A stretch of 64,000 bases of DNA from Cryptomeria japonica (lineage: Eukaryota > Streptophyta > Pinopsida > Cupressales > Cupressaceae): NCBI RefSeq assembly GCF_030272615.1, contig NC_081405.1, positions 159,672,317 to 159,736,316 on the forward strand, read 5' to 3'. The position numbers and the translations under genes were made by a program. Shown in pieces: positions 44,381 to 56,159 of the stretch (position 1 is its first letter; each line of letters begins with the position of its first letter). A model generated the notes under the pieces. That model was given only the letters and a program-made list of their open reading frames with translations, had not been told where the DNA came from and did no database searches.

Positions 44381-45386
44381 TTATAACTTATAAGTCAGAT
44401 AATGAGGACTGAATTGTTCCCTTGTATTCATACCTTTGGAGTCATCGAGCATATTGGCTACATCAAGGGCTGGTTTTAAAGATGTACCCAGTAAAGTTAC
44501 CAAATGATGATGCAATTCCTTTGCTACCAGTGAATTTTCTGAATGTACACCTTTATTAAGTCGCGTTGCCAAGAATGAAGTATAATCACATGAAGATATT
44601 ATATTGCCGCTAGCACCATGTACCAAGGTTGCCATGTCATGAGTACAAGGAGATATGTTGCCGCTGTCATAAAGGGAATAATCTGATTTATCCCCATACC
44701 TCCAATTGGTATTATCATCATCAAGGTATGCTTGCATACACTTGGCTGCCACAATTTTTGGGTTATCATTATTGGTAGCCTTCGACACAATTTTTTTACT
44801 TCCATGGGTAAACTCAAGCTCCATGTTATCTTCTTCCATAACCAAATATGCCTTCCAAGTGTGATCAAGGAATGATATTGTTATGAAACAAAGGCACAAT
44901 GCCCAACCTTGCATGCAATGGGGTTCTTTAATTCTCATCACATGCTCTTGCATAACAAGATGAATGAAACCATGTAAAAATGGGAGATGGTTAATCATCA
45001 ACATGAGACCCACCTTTATTTTGTACCTTCCAAGTTTGCCTTCATAGATGCTTTCATAGCCTGCTGTCCAAGGGTGTGTGACATACTGAAAACTCCCCTC
45101 ATGAGCTGTCAAATTTATCACCACAAGGCTGCTGTTATAAATTAGATCAGCAACTAAAGTGAAGTCAATGATGTATGTACATTGTATACCCATGCATAAG
45201 AAAGAAACCCATCACATACACCTTACCTATTGAGTAAATGTGTCTCCACACTCTCCAATCCAACCCATAAACTGAGGTAGACCCAGATAAATCTGGAAAT
45301 ATAATGTATAACCATGTAGGACAGTCATGTGTCAACCATAAATCCATGAAAATTATGTCACAACCCAACCAATAAGACCCGATCAT
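44381..45386 (-). pseudogene. Aromatic-rich 'DFIxFDxLW' ORF, copy C, with acidic tail
   Basis: Starts inside the truncated copia LTR, so its N-terminus is lost. 'DIIFMDLWLTHDCPTWLYII', 'FPDLSGSTSVYGLDWRVW', then after a shift near 45190 'IDFTLVADLIYNSSLVVINL', 'HPWTAGYESIYEGKLGRYK', and an acidic/polar tail ('MEEDNMELEFTHGSKKIV', 'YLDDDNTNWRYGDKSDYSLY'). Same pattern as copies A and B but more diverged. The tail leads to the coil at 44014-44325. Confidence 0.55.
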
Positions 45387-45597
45387 TTATCAGTCTTAAT
45401 AGTTTGCACTCGATCAGTTTGCATGAGTAACGTAATTGACTGTAACAGGATAAGGAGAGCAATTATAGATAAAGGAATAATCATTTGAGATCTGGATTTA
45501 TCTATCGATGGGATAGATGATTCTATGGGAGACTTCATTTATCTCCCATTCAATCATTTATCTTACCGAAGCTATAAAGTATCAGCACTCCCTCTTA
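45371..45597 (-). repeat. 3' LTR of copia-epsilon, truncated
   Basis: Matches 50244-50466 closely (for example ACTCGATCAGTTTGCATGAG), starting TGCTGATACTTTATAGC on the element strand after the purine tract AGCTAAGAGGGAG (45598-45610). About 537 bp of the LTR are missing. Confidence 0.85.
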
Positions 45598-46153
45598 GCT
45601 AGGGAAGATAAATATCAGATAAAGCATCCAGCATCACATTTCTCTTGATAACCATAATTCCTTACATAGTTTATAATCTCAATCTCCAAGGGTTCACATC
45701 ACCTAAACATATGACATGAAGTATCATCAAAGCATATGATACAAGAAACCATATCACCTAAGCACGTGACATGGAGTACCACCTAAACATGTGATACAAG
45801 AGATTCATCACCTTGTGATGACAAGATATCACCTAAACACGTGATATCAGTATTGCCTAAACACACAATACTTAAGGATAAACACGTGAGAATAGTTAAA
45901 TTCTCAACTTATCCAAGTTGTGGTGTGTGCACTAACATTTTATCCAAATGTTTACCACAACACAATCATGGCACATCCATGGCATACCAGAGATCCAACA
46001 TGATAACTGGTTTGAACATCATAAGATCATCACCTTATAATGTCTACATACAAGTGTTCATTATCTGAAAGATCGTCACCTCTTAGACATGAACACAGGG
46101 GGTTAAGCCCATAAAAGTCCTAACATGACAAAGAAGTTTACACATAAAACATC

Positions 46154-47220
46154 TTAACAAGTATAGGAGTACAAAGCAAATTCAATTTCAATCATACCAA
46201 GACCTTTTCTGAAGTGCTCAACTTTCACCCTTGAAAGTGGTTTGGTAAGAATATTTGATGTCTGCTCTCCTGTACAAATGTATTCCAACTGGATCACATT
46301 CCTATCTACCATGTCTCGTATATAATGATATGGAATCTCAATATGTTTGGATCTATCATGAAACACCGGATTCACTGAAAGTTTCATACAACTTTGGTTG
46401 TCACAATGAATAACTGTAGGCTTCATTGGTTCACCGAATAACCCCACAAGCAGCTTCTTAAGCCATACTACCTCTCGAGCAGCCATGGAGGCTGCAATGT
46501 ATTCGGCCTCGATGGAACTTTGTGCTACTGATGATTGCTTTCTACTAATCCAGGATATCATGGCTGAACCTAAACTGAAATAGCATCCTGGGGTGCTTTT
46601 CCTGTCAGTTACACTGCCCAATTTGAATCTGTGAATTCGTGTAGATTTAGATCAACTTTCTCATATTTGAGGCCAAGGTTTAAGGTGCCTTGTAAATATC
46701 TCATATTGTGTTTTACTACAACCAGGTGTATCTCCTTTGGCTCACACATAAACTGACTCAAAGCATTAACTGCATAACAGATATTTGGTCTTGTGTTTAC
46801 CAGATACATCAGGGACCCAATCATTTGCCTGTATTGAGTAGAATCAGTGGGTTGTGACTCTGTTGCTGCTTCCTTAAGTTTATGAAGATTGGTTTCCATT
46901 TGAGAGGTCATGGGTTTGCAGTTTAGCATTCCAAATCTCTTCAAAATGTCCAAGGTATACTTGCCTTGGTTTAGTATAATGTTATCAGAATTCTGCCATA
47001 CTTCCAAGCCTAGGAAGTAATGAAGGAGTTCCAAGTCCTTCATATCAAATTCTTTAGATAGATCTTTCTTGCATTGATCTATAAGGTGATCTTTTCCTGT
47101 GATTAATAGATCATCAACATATAAAATCAATATTAGCATACTCCTCAGACATAGCATCCTTCCATACTTGATGTTTAAGTGCATCTGATACATTGTTGGG
47201 TTCAGTTTTAGAAAGATCAT
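46154..47220 (-). pseudogene. Copia-epsilon reverse transcriptase (3' part) and RNase H
   Basis: RT from the active site on: 'ILYVDDLLITGKDH', 'YFLGLEVWQNSDNIILNQGK', 'QMIGSLMYLVNTRPNICYAV'. RNase H: 'DRKSTPGCYFSLGSAMISWI', 'QSSIEAEYIAASMAAREVVW', 'HCDNQSCMKLSVNPVFHDRS'. The frames 46609-47220 and 46154-46621 overlap by a small shift at 'TDSNWAV/MGSVTDRK'. The first part of RT is absent (see deletion at 47120-47135). Confidence 0.9.
47120..47135 (-). other. Deletion junction removing the N-terminal half of copia RT
   Basis: The text 'ALKHQVWKDAMSEEY' (just before RT in copia proteins) joins directly to 'ILYVDDLL'. The intervening RT fingers and palm, roughly 150 residues in copia elements, are missing. 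Confidence 0.8.
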
Positions 47221-48393
47221 TCATGAGTGCAACATAGCTGGTGAATTTGTTAGGCCTTTTGTTTTCTCTGAAGGTTCCTAAAGGAGTAGCAAACCTCTGA
47301 GCTTCTTCTACAGTTTTGGTGGCCCATGGTGGTCTTTTCTTGAGATTTTCTCTAGGTGGGTTTTGAGTTTCACCTTCAGTTTCCTCAAGATTCTCCCTCT
47401 GAAGCTCATGAGCAGGATCTTCATCTATGTTAGGGGTAGGGATATAGGTTTCAGGTTCTATTTGAGCTTTGGGCTCTTTTGAAGGCTAAGTCTTCTTCAA
47501 AGATTACATCTCTACTAAGTTCAATATTCCTTTGACCAAATATATAGATTCTGTAGGCCTTGGAGGTTTCACTATATCACAAGTATTCCCCTTTTTTCAG
47601 AGGGCTCTAGTTTTAGTCTTTTCTCTTTAGGTATATGAATATAGACAGAACACCCAAATATCCTAAGGTGGCTGATATCTGGCTTTATTTAGTAAAGACT
47701 TCCTCAAGAGTTTTGTCTTCAAGGTGGGAGTGAGGACATCTATATTGTATATATACAGTAGTGCTTGTTGCTTATGCCCAAAGATTGGTATTTAGATTCT
47801 GATCAAGAATCATGGCTTTGGCAGCTTCTACAATTGCCCTATTTTTCCTTTCAACTACCCCATTTTGTTGAGGGTTATAAGTTATTGTAAGCTCCCTCTT
47901 AATCCCATTTTTTTTACAAAAATCTTTAAACAAATCTGAAGTGTATTCCCCCCCATTGTCAGTTCTTAAGGTTTTAATTTTATTTCCTGAGTAGTTTTTT
48001 GTTAGCGATTTAAATTCTTTAAACCTATTGAGGATCTCTTCTGATTCTTTACACTTCAGAAAGTAGATCCAAGTTTTCCTAGAGTAGTCATCAACAAATA
48101 CAAAAATCCCCCTAGAGAGGGTACAGACATAGGTCCACATACATTAGAATGAACTAACTCTAAACTTTGCTTGTTTTCCTTGTACTATTTTGGAAGGCAC
48201 CCTTAGTATTTTTACCTAGGGCACATCCCTTGCATGCCCCTGAATGATGTTGCTTTAACTTGGGTAGACCTGTGACAAGGTTTCCCATTGATGATAAAGC
48301 TCTAAAATTCAGGTGGCCTAGTCTTCTATGCCAAACTTCATTAGCATATGTGGCTTCATGGATTAGGGCTAGGTTGGGCTCTATGCACAGCTC
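47221..48393 (-). pseudogene. Copia-epsilon integrase and linker
   Basis: Integrase core in 47772-48140: 'IFVFVDDYSRKTWIYFLKCK', 'KTLRTDNGGEYTSDLF', 'NGVVERKNRAIVEAAKAMIL', with D and E positions kept. Upstream (48141-48393) are the zinc-binding remnants ('GRLGHLNFRALSSMGN'-type text) in another frame. Downstream is a P/E-rich linker to 'KKRPPWATKTVEEAQRFATP'. Several stops and frameshifts. Confidence 0.8.
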
Positions 48394-49500
48394 TTACAAA
48401 TAGCCTTGTCTTTGACCAATGGTTTTAGCTTTCTTGATAGAAGAATTCCTTGGCCAAGCCAACACTCTGTTGTCCATGAAGGTTACTCTGTATCCATTAT
48501 CCTCTATTGCTGATTTAGAGACTAGATTTCTCTTGATGCCTGGGACATATAGTACTCCTTTAAGTTGCAATGATACGCCTGACTTCAGTTTGATGGTGTA
48601 GGTTCCAACTCCTCTGACTGGATGTGAGGAGTCATCTCCGATAGTTACTTCCTCATCATTCTCCTCTATCATGGAGTCTAGCACTTCTCTAAACCCTATA
48701 ATGTGTCTGGATGAGCCACTGTCGATCACCCAGGAGTTAACCTTGTTTGATGCTTGGCTTGTAAGTGCTGAATAGAGTACATACTTCTCGGAGTCATCTT
48801 CCCCTTTAGATTTTCTTACTTTGGCAAATGTGGCTTGTTGTTTGGCTCTTTCCGGACATTTGGCAACATAGTGTCTGAATTTGTCACATTTGTAACATTC
48901 AATCTGTGAAAAATCCTTCTTGAAGGTGTTCTTGCCATGACGACCTTTCCTCTTCCTAAATTGTTTCTGCTTGCTTTTCTTATTGGAGTTTGTATTTAGG
49001 ACTTGAATATAGATCTTCATCTATATTCTTTTGTTTGATCCCTTTCTTATTTAACCTTAATTCTTCTTAGAGATAGTTTGCCTTTAGCCTTTCAAACTTT
49101 GGAAATTTATCCCTTGCACTGATGCCTTGGACAAATGTTTCCCATATACTAGGCAACCCATCTAGAGCAATGAGTGTTAATTGTTTGCTTTGGATCTCAT
49201 ATCCAAGGGTTGCTAGCTCATCCCTTAGGGCTGATATCCGCATGAAGTAGGCATTGACTGAATCCCTTTTGATCATAGCTATATGATTTATTTCTCTCTT
49301 TAAAGCCAAGGTTCTACTAGCATTGGATATCTCAAATGCATCTTCAAGTGCTTTGAACATGTTGTAGGCCGTTTCATGTTTCCTTATGATGGGCATAATA
49401 TTATTCCTCACCCCATCAACTATGATTTTGATTGCCTTTTCATTTCCCTCTATCCAAGTTGCTTTGTCAGGTTCCGTCTCAGGTTCTGTAGTTTCAGATT
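48394..49500 (-). pseudogene. Copia-epsilon gag and protease
   Basis: Gag 'KREINHIAMIKRDSVNAYFM', 'RISALRDELATLGYEIQSKQ' (49067-49411); then the CCHC knuckle 'CYKCDKFRHYVAKC' and protease 'SWVIDSGSSRHIIGFREVL' with the DSG triad (48394-49020). A stop and frame change near 49020-49066 separates the two. The UBN2-type gag N-terminus continues in broken form to about 49600. Confidence 0.85.
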
Positions 49501-49690
49501 TTACAAATGATTCGATTTTATTCTCTTAGAATCATCTTAATTCTGAACTTCCATGTTGAGAAGCCATCACCTCCTCCGAGTCCATCTTCGAATCTGATAG
49601 TGCTAGCCATTTGGAGAAATGTGATGTTGAATATATGCTTGTCTTGAATTTTCCACAAAAGTGAATAGCCTTAGGTTCGATTTAACTATA

Positions 49691-49702
49691 GCTCTGATAC
49701 CA
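49691..49702 (-). promoter_or_regulatory. Primer-binding site of copia-epsilon
   Basis: Element strand TGGTATCAGAGC directly after the 5' LTR; initiator tRNA-Met type. Confidence 0.9.
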
Positions 49703-50466
49703 TGTTAATGTTATTCAATTAACAATTCAAGGAGCAAGTTATATTCAAGGTTATTTTTCTTTCAAGTATATGTTATTTCTCAATATAATGAATTTGATTT
49801 TGTTTACTGCAGGTGGAGAGAGAACATTTTATATTTTCTATGTTTTCTCCACAACATATCATTGGGTATGTATATCATGGAGAGAATCGATCAAGTGGTA
49901 CCTTGATCGATCATGTCCCTTGGACATGATCAACCAAGATACCCCTTGGTCGTGTCCCTCCTTAACCGATTGCTTAATCGGTGTTTATCACATATACAAA
50001 AGCACCAAAGTCACTTCGATTATTCATATAATTAATCCGATGATAATCGGTGGCAATATCAATCGGTGTCAATATTAACCGGTGGTTACTATTAATCTGT
50101 TTAAACCCGATAACATAAGTTAGTCGGTTTATCAATTTATCTCGATAACATTAGTTATTTGGTGAAATGCATTAAGCCCGATAGTTATAAACTTGGTGGC
50201 TATTAAGGTGATAACTCGATAATGAATCGAGGCGGGGATTAGAATAAGACCCGATCATTATCGGTTTATTAGTCTTAATATTTTGCACTCGATCAGTTTG
50301 CATGAGTAACGTAATTGACTGTAATAGGATAAGGAGAGCAATTATAGATAAACGAATAATCATTTGAGATCTGGATTTATCTATCGATGGGATAGATGAT
50401 TCTATGGGAGACTTCATTTATCTCCCATTCAATCATTTATCTTACTGAAGCTATAAAGTATCAACA
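49703..50466 (-). repeat. 5' LTR of copia-epsilon (764 bp)
   Basis: Plus strand TGTTAATG...GTATCAACA; element strand TGTTGATAC...CATTAACA. Contains three consecutive short hairpins at 49888-49950. Confidence 0.9.
49888..49950. repeat. Three adjacent hairpins in the copia-epsilon LTR
   Basis: CGATCAAG/CTTGATCG (49888-49895, 49902-49909), GATCATGTCC/GGACATGATC (49909-49918, 49922-49931) and ACCAAG/CTTGGT (49933-49938, 49945-49950). Loops are 6, 3 and 6 bases. Confidence 0.9.
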
Positions 50467-52381
50467 ATGCATTATAACAAATATTATGTCTAACCTTTGC
50501 ATCTTGTACCCCATTAATTGGAGAGCCCATAGCACTTAGTTTTTCATGAAAATAGGCAACTAACTCATGGGTATATAGAGATATAGTGCTGCGGTCCTTA
50601 ATCAGGGATTTAGGACTGATTGTACCCTTTCTTTCGGTGCCTTGTAAGTCTTCAATACTAGTACACTTTCATACACTTGGCGTCCCTAACTTGTAGCATT
50701 TCATGTATTGAGGCCAATTCATTATCATGCTCCATCGATGTATCACAAATTGATTCATGCCCTTCTTCAACTACTGATATAAAATCAGATTGTTGGCAAT
50801 TTGAAGTTTCAACCTTTACCTCATTCTTGTCAATCCACTCACTAAACCACTATCCCTCTTGGATTTGTGCCCATGTGATGTCACAATATTGCTGTCCCGA
50901 CTTAAAGAACCAGAATTATGCTCATACCTTTCCAAGGTGTCTTTATTGCTCTTTCTTGTATCTTTTTTTAGAGAAGACGGTTCCTCCATGAGTGCTGGCC
51001 TATGAGGTGTGACCTGCTGCAAGTAACATAAATTTCTAGCTGCTAAAGCTGATCTGTCTTGCATTACTAACCAACGCCATGGTATAGTATACAAAACAAA
51101 CCAAACATTATCAAATTGTAAGATCTTATTATTTGGGAATCTCTTAGTCTCTATAGTCAGCTGTCTGAGGCAAAATGCCTCATATGATCTTAGCAATTGT
51201 TCTTTCATTGTGGATGATGCATGTTCAATGAAAACGGAATCAATAATGTTTCCTTTTACACAAATAGGTATAATACTAGTGGCTGGTCCACCAAGTGTGT
51301 GTCCATTATCATCATAGTTTTGAACCTTGAAAGAACTCTCTAAAAGAGGAAACTCATGATCCTCATGATGCAAACTAGATAAACATTCTGAATTTTCTGA
51401 ATTATACCCCTTCTCTTGTTCACACACAACAACGTGTTCTTCTTGTTTGTCTACCTCAAGAATATCTTCCTTTGCATGCTCCACTTGTATACATTCTTCT
51501 CTTGGAAGAAATAATGATCTAATATATGATTCCCTTTGTTTCCTTACATTATCTAGCTGGTTGCATAGTTCCTTGACCTCTTGTAGGTGCTGTCTTGCTT
51601 GGGCAGCAAGCATCTTTGCCGCCTTACCTTTTTGTAACCACCCATCACACATATCTTGTGTCCTTTTAACATCTTCCATGGTATGATGTACAAGGTTAAA
51701 ACTTTTGTGGCTCGAATCCACAATATATACTTCATGTTTGACTACCAAATCTAGAGTGCCATGTTCTCATTTTTCTTCATGTGTAGGAATTTTGTCATCA
51801 TTGGGATCACCTATCACACTAGAAGATGCATTGTGATTACCTAAAGAATCCATACCATCATTATCCATGCCAATCTCATGCCCTACATCAAGGGAAGTCA
51901 TGCTTATCTCTCCTATAGAATCCTCTTGTGAATCTTCTTGTAAAGATGATGAAATCTCATGTGAGTCACTCCCCAATGCTATCCTTTTGTCTTCATGAAC
52001 CGGATTTGCATGTTTATCACATTCTTCATGTAGATTTTTGCATGCTTCATTTGAATAATCTTTCCTCTTACACTGCTGATTTGAAATTATAGATACCAAA
52101 TCATCATCATCCTTTTTAGGTACACCCATAAATTGTGTGAAGGAAAGGAGGTCACATATCTTCTTAGGAAGGGAGCAATACTTATGGTAGCTGCTTATAA
52201 TTGCATCATTTGTTGCCATGGCATGAGGTCTCTTAATTGTCCTTGTATATGGAGATGAACCATTAGTGTGATTAATTTTCCTTGAAAGGGAATCTTCAAC
52301 ATGCTACAATTTACGAATGATCTTGTGTTGTGTTTGTTCAAATTCTTTCAATGCTTGTTTATTGCTAAACAACCCCGACAT
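50467..52381 (-). pseudogene. ORF1 of gypsy-lineage element G1 (unknown family)
   Basis: ATG at 52381 ('MSGLFSNKQALKEFEQTQHK'), about 90 bp after the PBS, so it occupies the gag position. It continues, with a stop at 52304-52306 (TAG), as the frame 51767-52219 (acidic: 'LGSDSHEISSSLQEDSQEDS') and, after a TGA at 51767, the 310-codon frame 50816-51748: coil 'DGWLQKGKAAKMLAAQARQH', acidic linker, 'HASSTMKEQLLRSYEAFCLR', 'NNKILQFDNVWFVLYTIPWR' and a basic Ser-rich end. A last piece 'SLYTHELVAYFHEKLSAMGS' is cut at 50467 by the copia LTR. No zinc knuckle or protease seen. Not a family I recognise. Confidence 0.55.
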
Positions 52382-52467
52382 TATCACCTATTTCGCTGTC
52401 CCAACTGGAAACCAATCCACTAAAGTATACTCAACTTGATTTAACCCAACAGGCTAGCAGAATCCAA

Positions 52468-52479
52468 GCTTTGATACCA
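52468..52479 (-). promoter_or_regulatory. Primer-binding site of G1
   Basis: Element strand TGGTATCAAAGC, one base different from the initiator-Met PBS consensus, directly after the LTR end GGATCTTTCA. Confidence 0.75.
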
Positions 52480-52480
52480 T

Positions 52481-53200
52481 TGAAAGATCCCCAACCCAAT
52501 TCTAACCAAATCTGATCCAAACCAACTGTTTTATTTGCTGATAAAGTCTTTGGCCAGCGTATGTTAAGTGGGGGTTTGACTGATTTCTTTGTTTTGTTTG
52601 GGTTTTTGAGAGTTTTTGAACAATGTTTTGAATGCTAAGTGAAAGAAATAGCTGATATGATATAGAATAATGCATAACACATTAAGAAGGCAATTAAGAT
52701 AACTTTCTTTCACTTAAAAAAACCGATGTAAATACCTTTAATTGAGCACAAAAGTCTGATACAAATTTCCAGCAGATAGAATATAAGAAATCAGCTCTAA
52801 TATTAGCTGCAACTCCAAATACACCCTAGGGTTTGATACCCTTGTTTCCAAAATGGAGCGGCTGGCTAAGAATATGCTGGAAATGAGTGGTGATGACCTC
52901 TAGAAGGTCTGCCCTGCAATTAATTGATGGAAACATGCCCTCAAACTGATAAATCTGCACTATAATCCCCAATGAAGGCTGCCAAATGCACACTGAAGCT
53001 ATATACTAATGTAACCTGTCACTAGGAGAGATGGGTTTTCGTCCAAATCTCCAAATTCTTCTAGAGGTTTGCGTTCCTGGAAGCTCCAAACCGCTGAAAC
53101 ACTCAAGCTTGCTGCTGATCTGAAAATTGGAAGCATAAGAATGAATCCAATTGATAGACAAAATGCCGTTTTATTTATTTTGGGTTACTATTTGTCCTTA
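52481..53200 (-). repeat. 5' LTR of G1 (outer border not defined)
   Basis: Plus strand begins TGAAAGATCCCC at 52481 (element strand ends GGGGATCTTTCA). The outer TG start could not be fixed; 53200 is an estimate. No coding sequence is seen in it. Confidence 0.5.
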
Positions 53201-54135
53201 AAAATCATAAAATATCATCGAGGGTCTAATTCCTCATGGTGAACTTGGCCCCCTTTTGAAAACAACTTAAGTTACAAGGATGGGGGGCACTTTTTACTAT
53301 TCATCTTATGTTTTTTGAAGATATAGCATCAGTCGGAATCCTAAATACTAACTCTGTAGATCAAATGTGTAAGTGGCCTATCGGCCTTACACATTTGATC
53401 TATCAATTAATCTTATTAAACTATTCAGATTTCTTTCATAACTACATCATATTTCATTCATGTTGATTCATTTGTCAAGTAGTATGATCAGTTCAATTAT
53501 CAATTATCTATTACTACTATTGACCATTCATATCAATCTATTGTAATCGGGTTGGTTATCTATTCCGATTAGTGTTGTATAATCGGCTTAATCATTATTC
53601 CGATTAATATGGTATATCGTTAGTTATATCCCAATTACTGATTGTGCATTAGTTTAGTTATACCTTGCGATTATTATAATGAATCGAACTCTTGATGAAG
53701 AGTCGTGTCTCCCTCATGGCTATTATATTTATACACATTCAATTTGAATCGATATGATGCCGAAAAAAAAAAGGAATAAGAACAGGGCGATATAAAGTAT
53801 AGAAACTAGAGTCGGTGAATAGAACAACGACATTATAATTGTTTGCAGTTCGTAAGTTGACCAAGAAACAACCAACACTCATTCATACTGTTGGTGAGGA
53901 CATAGTTAAAGTCAATTGTATATCAGTGCTGTCGAACAAGAGGGATAGCGGTAGAATTGGAAGTCGGTGGAACCAAGATGACAACGAAATAAGCCAAACA
54001 CAATAGTCAGTAAATAAGCCAAACACAACAATTGATTGAAAAAGACTGGTTGACTATCGACCGACAGTGATAGAGTCAGTGAATATAAAATAACAGGAAA
54101 TCGACTTACAGTCAGTGAATATTAAAACAATAGAA
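53201..54135. repeat. LTR-like sequence with a 17-bp-arm hairpin, target of hAT-B
   Basis: No gene. Many AATCGG/CCGATT motifs, as in copia-type LTRs of this window. A hairpin at 53357-53402 has perfect 17-bp arms (TAGATCAAATGTGTAAG and its complement) and a 12-base loop. hAT-B is inserted at its end; the sequence resumes at 59206. Confidence 0.5.
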
Positions 54136-56159
54136 CTAGGTTGCTGGTACGTGTTCGAAGAACCCGCTACGCCGGTACGGCAAAATTTTGAAAAGGGGTT
54201 TGGGTTCGTTTGGGTTCGTTAGTACAAAAACATGTAAATTTTTTTTATATATATATATATTTTGATATTTGTGAAGCCTATATGGTGCAGAAGCACCAAG
54301 TGAACCAAGTGTACCTCTTGGTTCCAATGACCTATATGGGGTCAAATATGAAATTTTTTAATTATAGATGGTTTCTTGTGTTAAATAAGGTCTAATGAGA
54401 TCAATAGCATGGTAATAAGGTCATTTGACCATTCATGTAACCAAGTTGTCTAGTTGGTCCTAAGAAGGTCTTGATTTGGAAAATACTTTGCAAAATGGGT
54501 CAAATTGATGTAATAATGTACAATTTGGGTTCTAAAGGTCCTTTCATGTCTATTTGGACCTATTTGTGTCATTAAAATATCATAGGTTGGGTCTAGGAGT
54601 TAAAATTGGCAAAATTGCTCACATTGTCAAAAATGCTTAAAGCAATTTTTGCATTATAAGAGAAATTAGGAGTTTGTTTGTTAAAACAATTACAAAAGGT
54701 GGTTGTAACTGATGTGGAGGTTTATAAAACCTATAAACAGGCCTATCCTCGTTCAGTCATGTTTGTTGTTGATATATGTGAAGAAAAATCAATAAAAATT
54801 GAGAAATTCCTGCATTAAATTCTGGAAATCACCATATTACAGTCTGTTCATGCTTTTGGTTCGCCATTAAAACTCATTGATCGACCTTTCTAACTGATTT
54901 GGAATTGAAGGGGAATGAATCTAGTTTCTTGTGCCTTTTGTTTCATTTGATTTGACCAAGTATTGAAGGAGAAATCATAATTTTTGTGAAACCCTGTCAA
55001 AACCCTTCCTAGGGTTAACAGTGTCCTCAAATAATGTAAATCTTTGTTTGTAATTGTTGGAAATCCACCAAAACTGGTGGGAACTTGTAAAATATCATGT
55101 ATTTTCATATTTTGGTGTTTGCAGGGGTTCAAGAATGATTTTGGCACGTGCTACTTGAATGTAAGGGACTGATTTCTGAGTCACAGTCTGAAACATAATG
55201 GTTTTCATGGGGTTTGAGTGGTGTGAATGCATCAATGAATCTTGGAGGGTCTAGTGAAGGGAGAGGGAAGTTTTTTAAGGTTACCATTACATGCTACAAA
55301 GGTTTTCAAGTTGTGTTTATACACCTACCAATCAAACCTTGTGACTGTCCACTAGACCACATGACTGCTCCAGTTTGATGGCACTTTGTAATCGCTGCAC
55401 TTTACATGTTAAGGAGTGAAATTTATGTTGAATGGTGTTGTGAGTGAAGATAATGATGAGTAGAAGTCCTCTTGGCATGAAACAAGTGTTGGATAAGTTA
55501 AGGAGTAAACCAAACCTTGTTTGTATATGACTGTCCTAACCATCACAATGTCTGTCATAAAACAAAAGTACAGTCACGGTGCAGATGGTATAACTTTTAT
55601 TTTAACCGTTGGATCTTTCTAAGTTTTTTATATGTTGTCCCTAAACAAGTTTTCTAAGTTCTCACCAAAGGGATCTTCCTAAAATTGTCTGGTGTGCAAG
55701 TTATGAGTGACTGAGTTCAGTTCTGTCATAGTTGGCAGCGAGTTCATGTTTTGTATCAAATTTGTTGTATAAGTTGGTCCAAGTCTAAAGAAATATTAGG
55801 GGGCATTAAATGAGTTGTGTTGGGAGTTTCTTCATGTTTATTATGTCATTAATCCTTCTTGTAATGTATATGGTGCATATGGGTTGTGGCTATACATTGC
55901 ATGCCTTGAATGGGGAAGTTGGGATGGGCTGTCCCTAGTTTGTGAGTTTGTGTGTGGATGCTCCGCATCACTATAAGCATGAATTAAAATATGCATGTCA
56001 CATAGCATCATATAAACAACAAAACAAACATAAACTTGTAATCATAGCATCATGATCATACCATAATTGATAATAGCATCATATACATCAAGTTTAATAT
56101 CAAAATGACAAAATATTCAAGTATCATTGTTTCAACTTTCAACAATATAAACTTAAAGT

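Larger units (their letters stand above)
45371..50466 (-). mobile_element. Copia element (copia-epsilon) inserted in G1
   Basis: Minus-strand order: 5' LTR 49703-50466, PBS, gag, protease, integrase, RT (internally deleted), RNase H, PPT, 3' LTR fragment 45371-45597. The order PR-IN-RT-RH is diagnostic for Ty1/copia. The 3' LTR keeps only 227 bp of 764 bp and abuts G1 sequence, so no TSD is testable (the right flank after the 5' LTR is ATGCA). Confidence 0.9.

Noticed and set aside
43519-45386. Aromatic-rich ORFs as classic retroviral envelope proteins
   Set aside because: No signal peptide, furin-like site or C-terminal membrane anchor is visible, and they precede rather than follow integrase.
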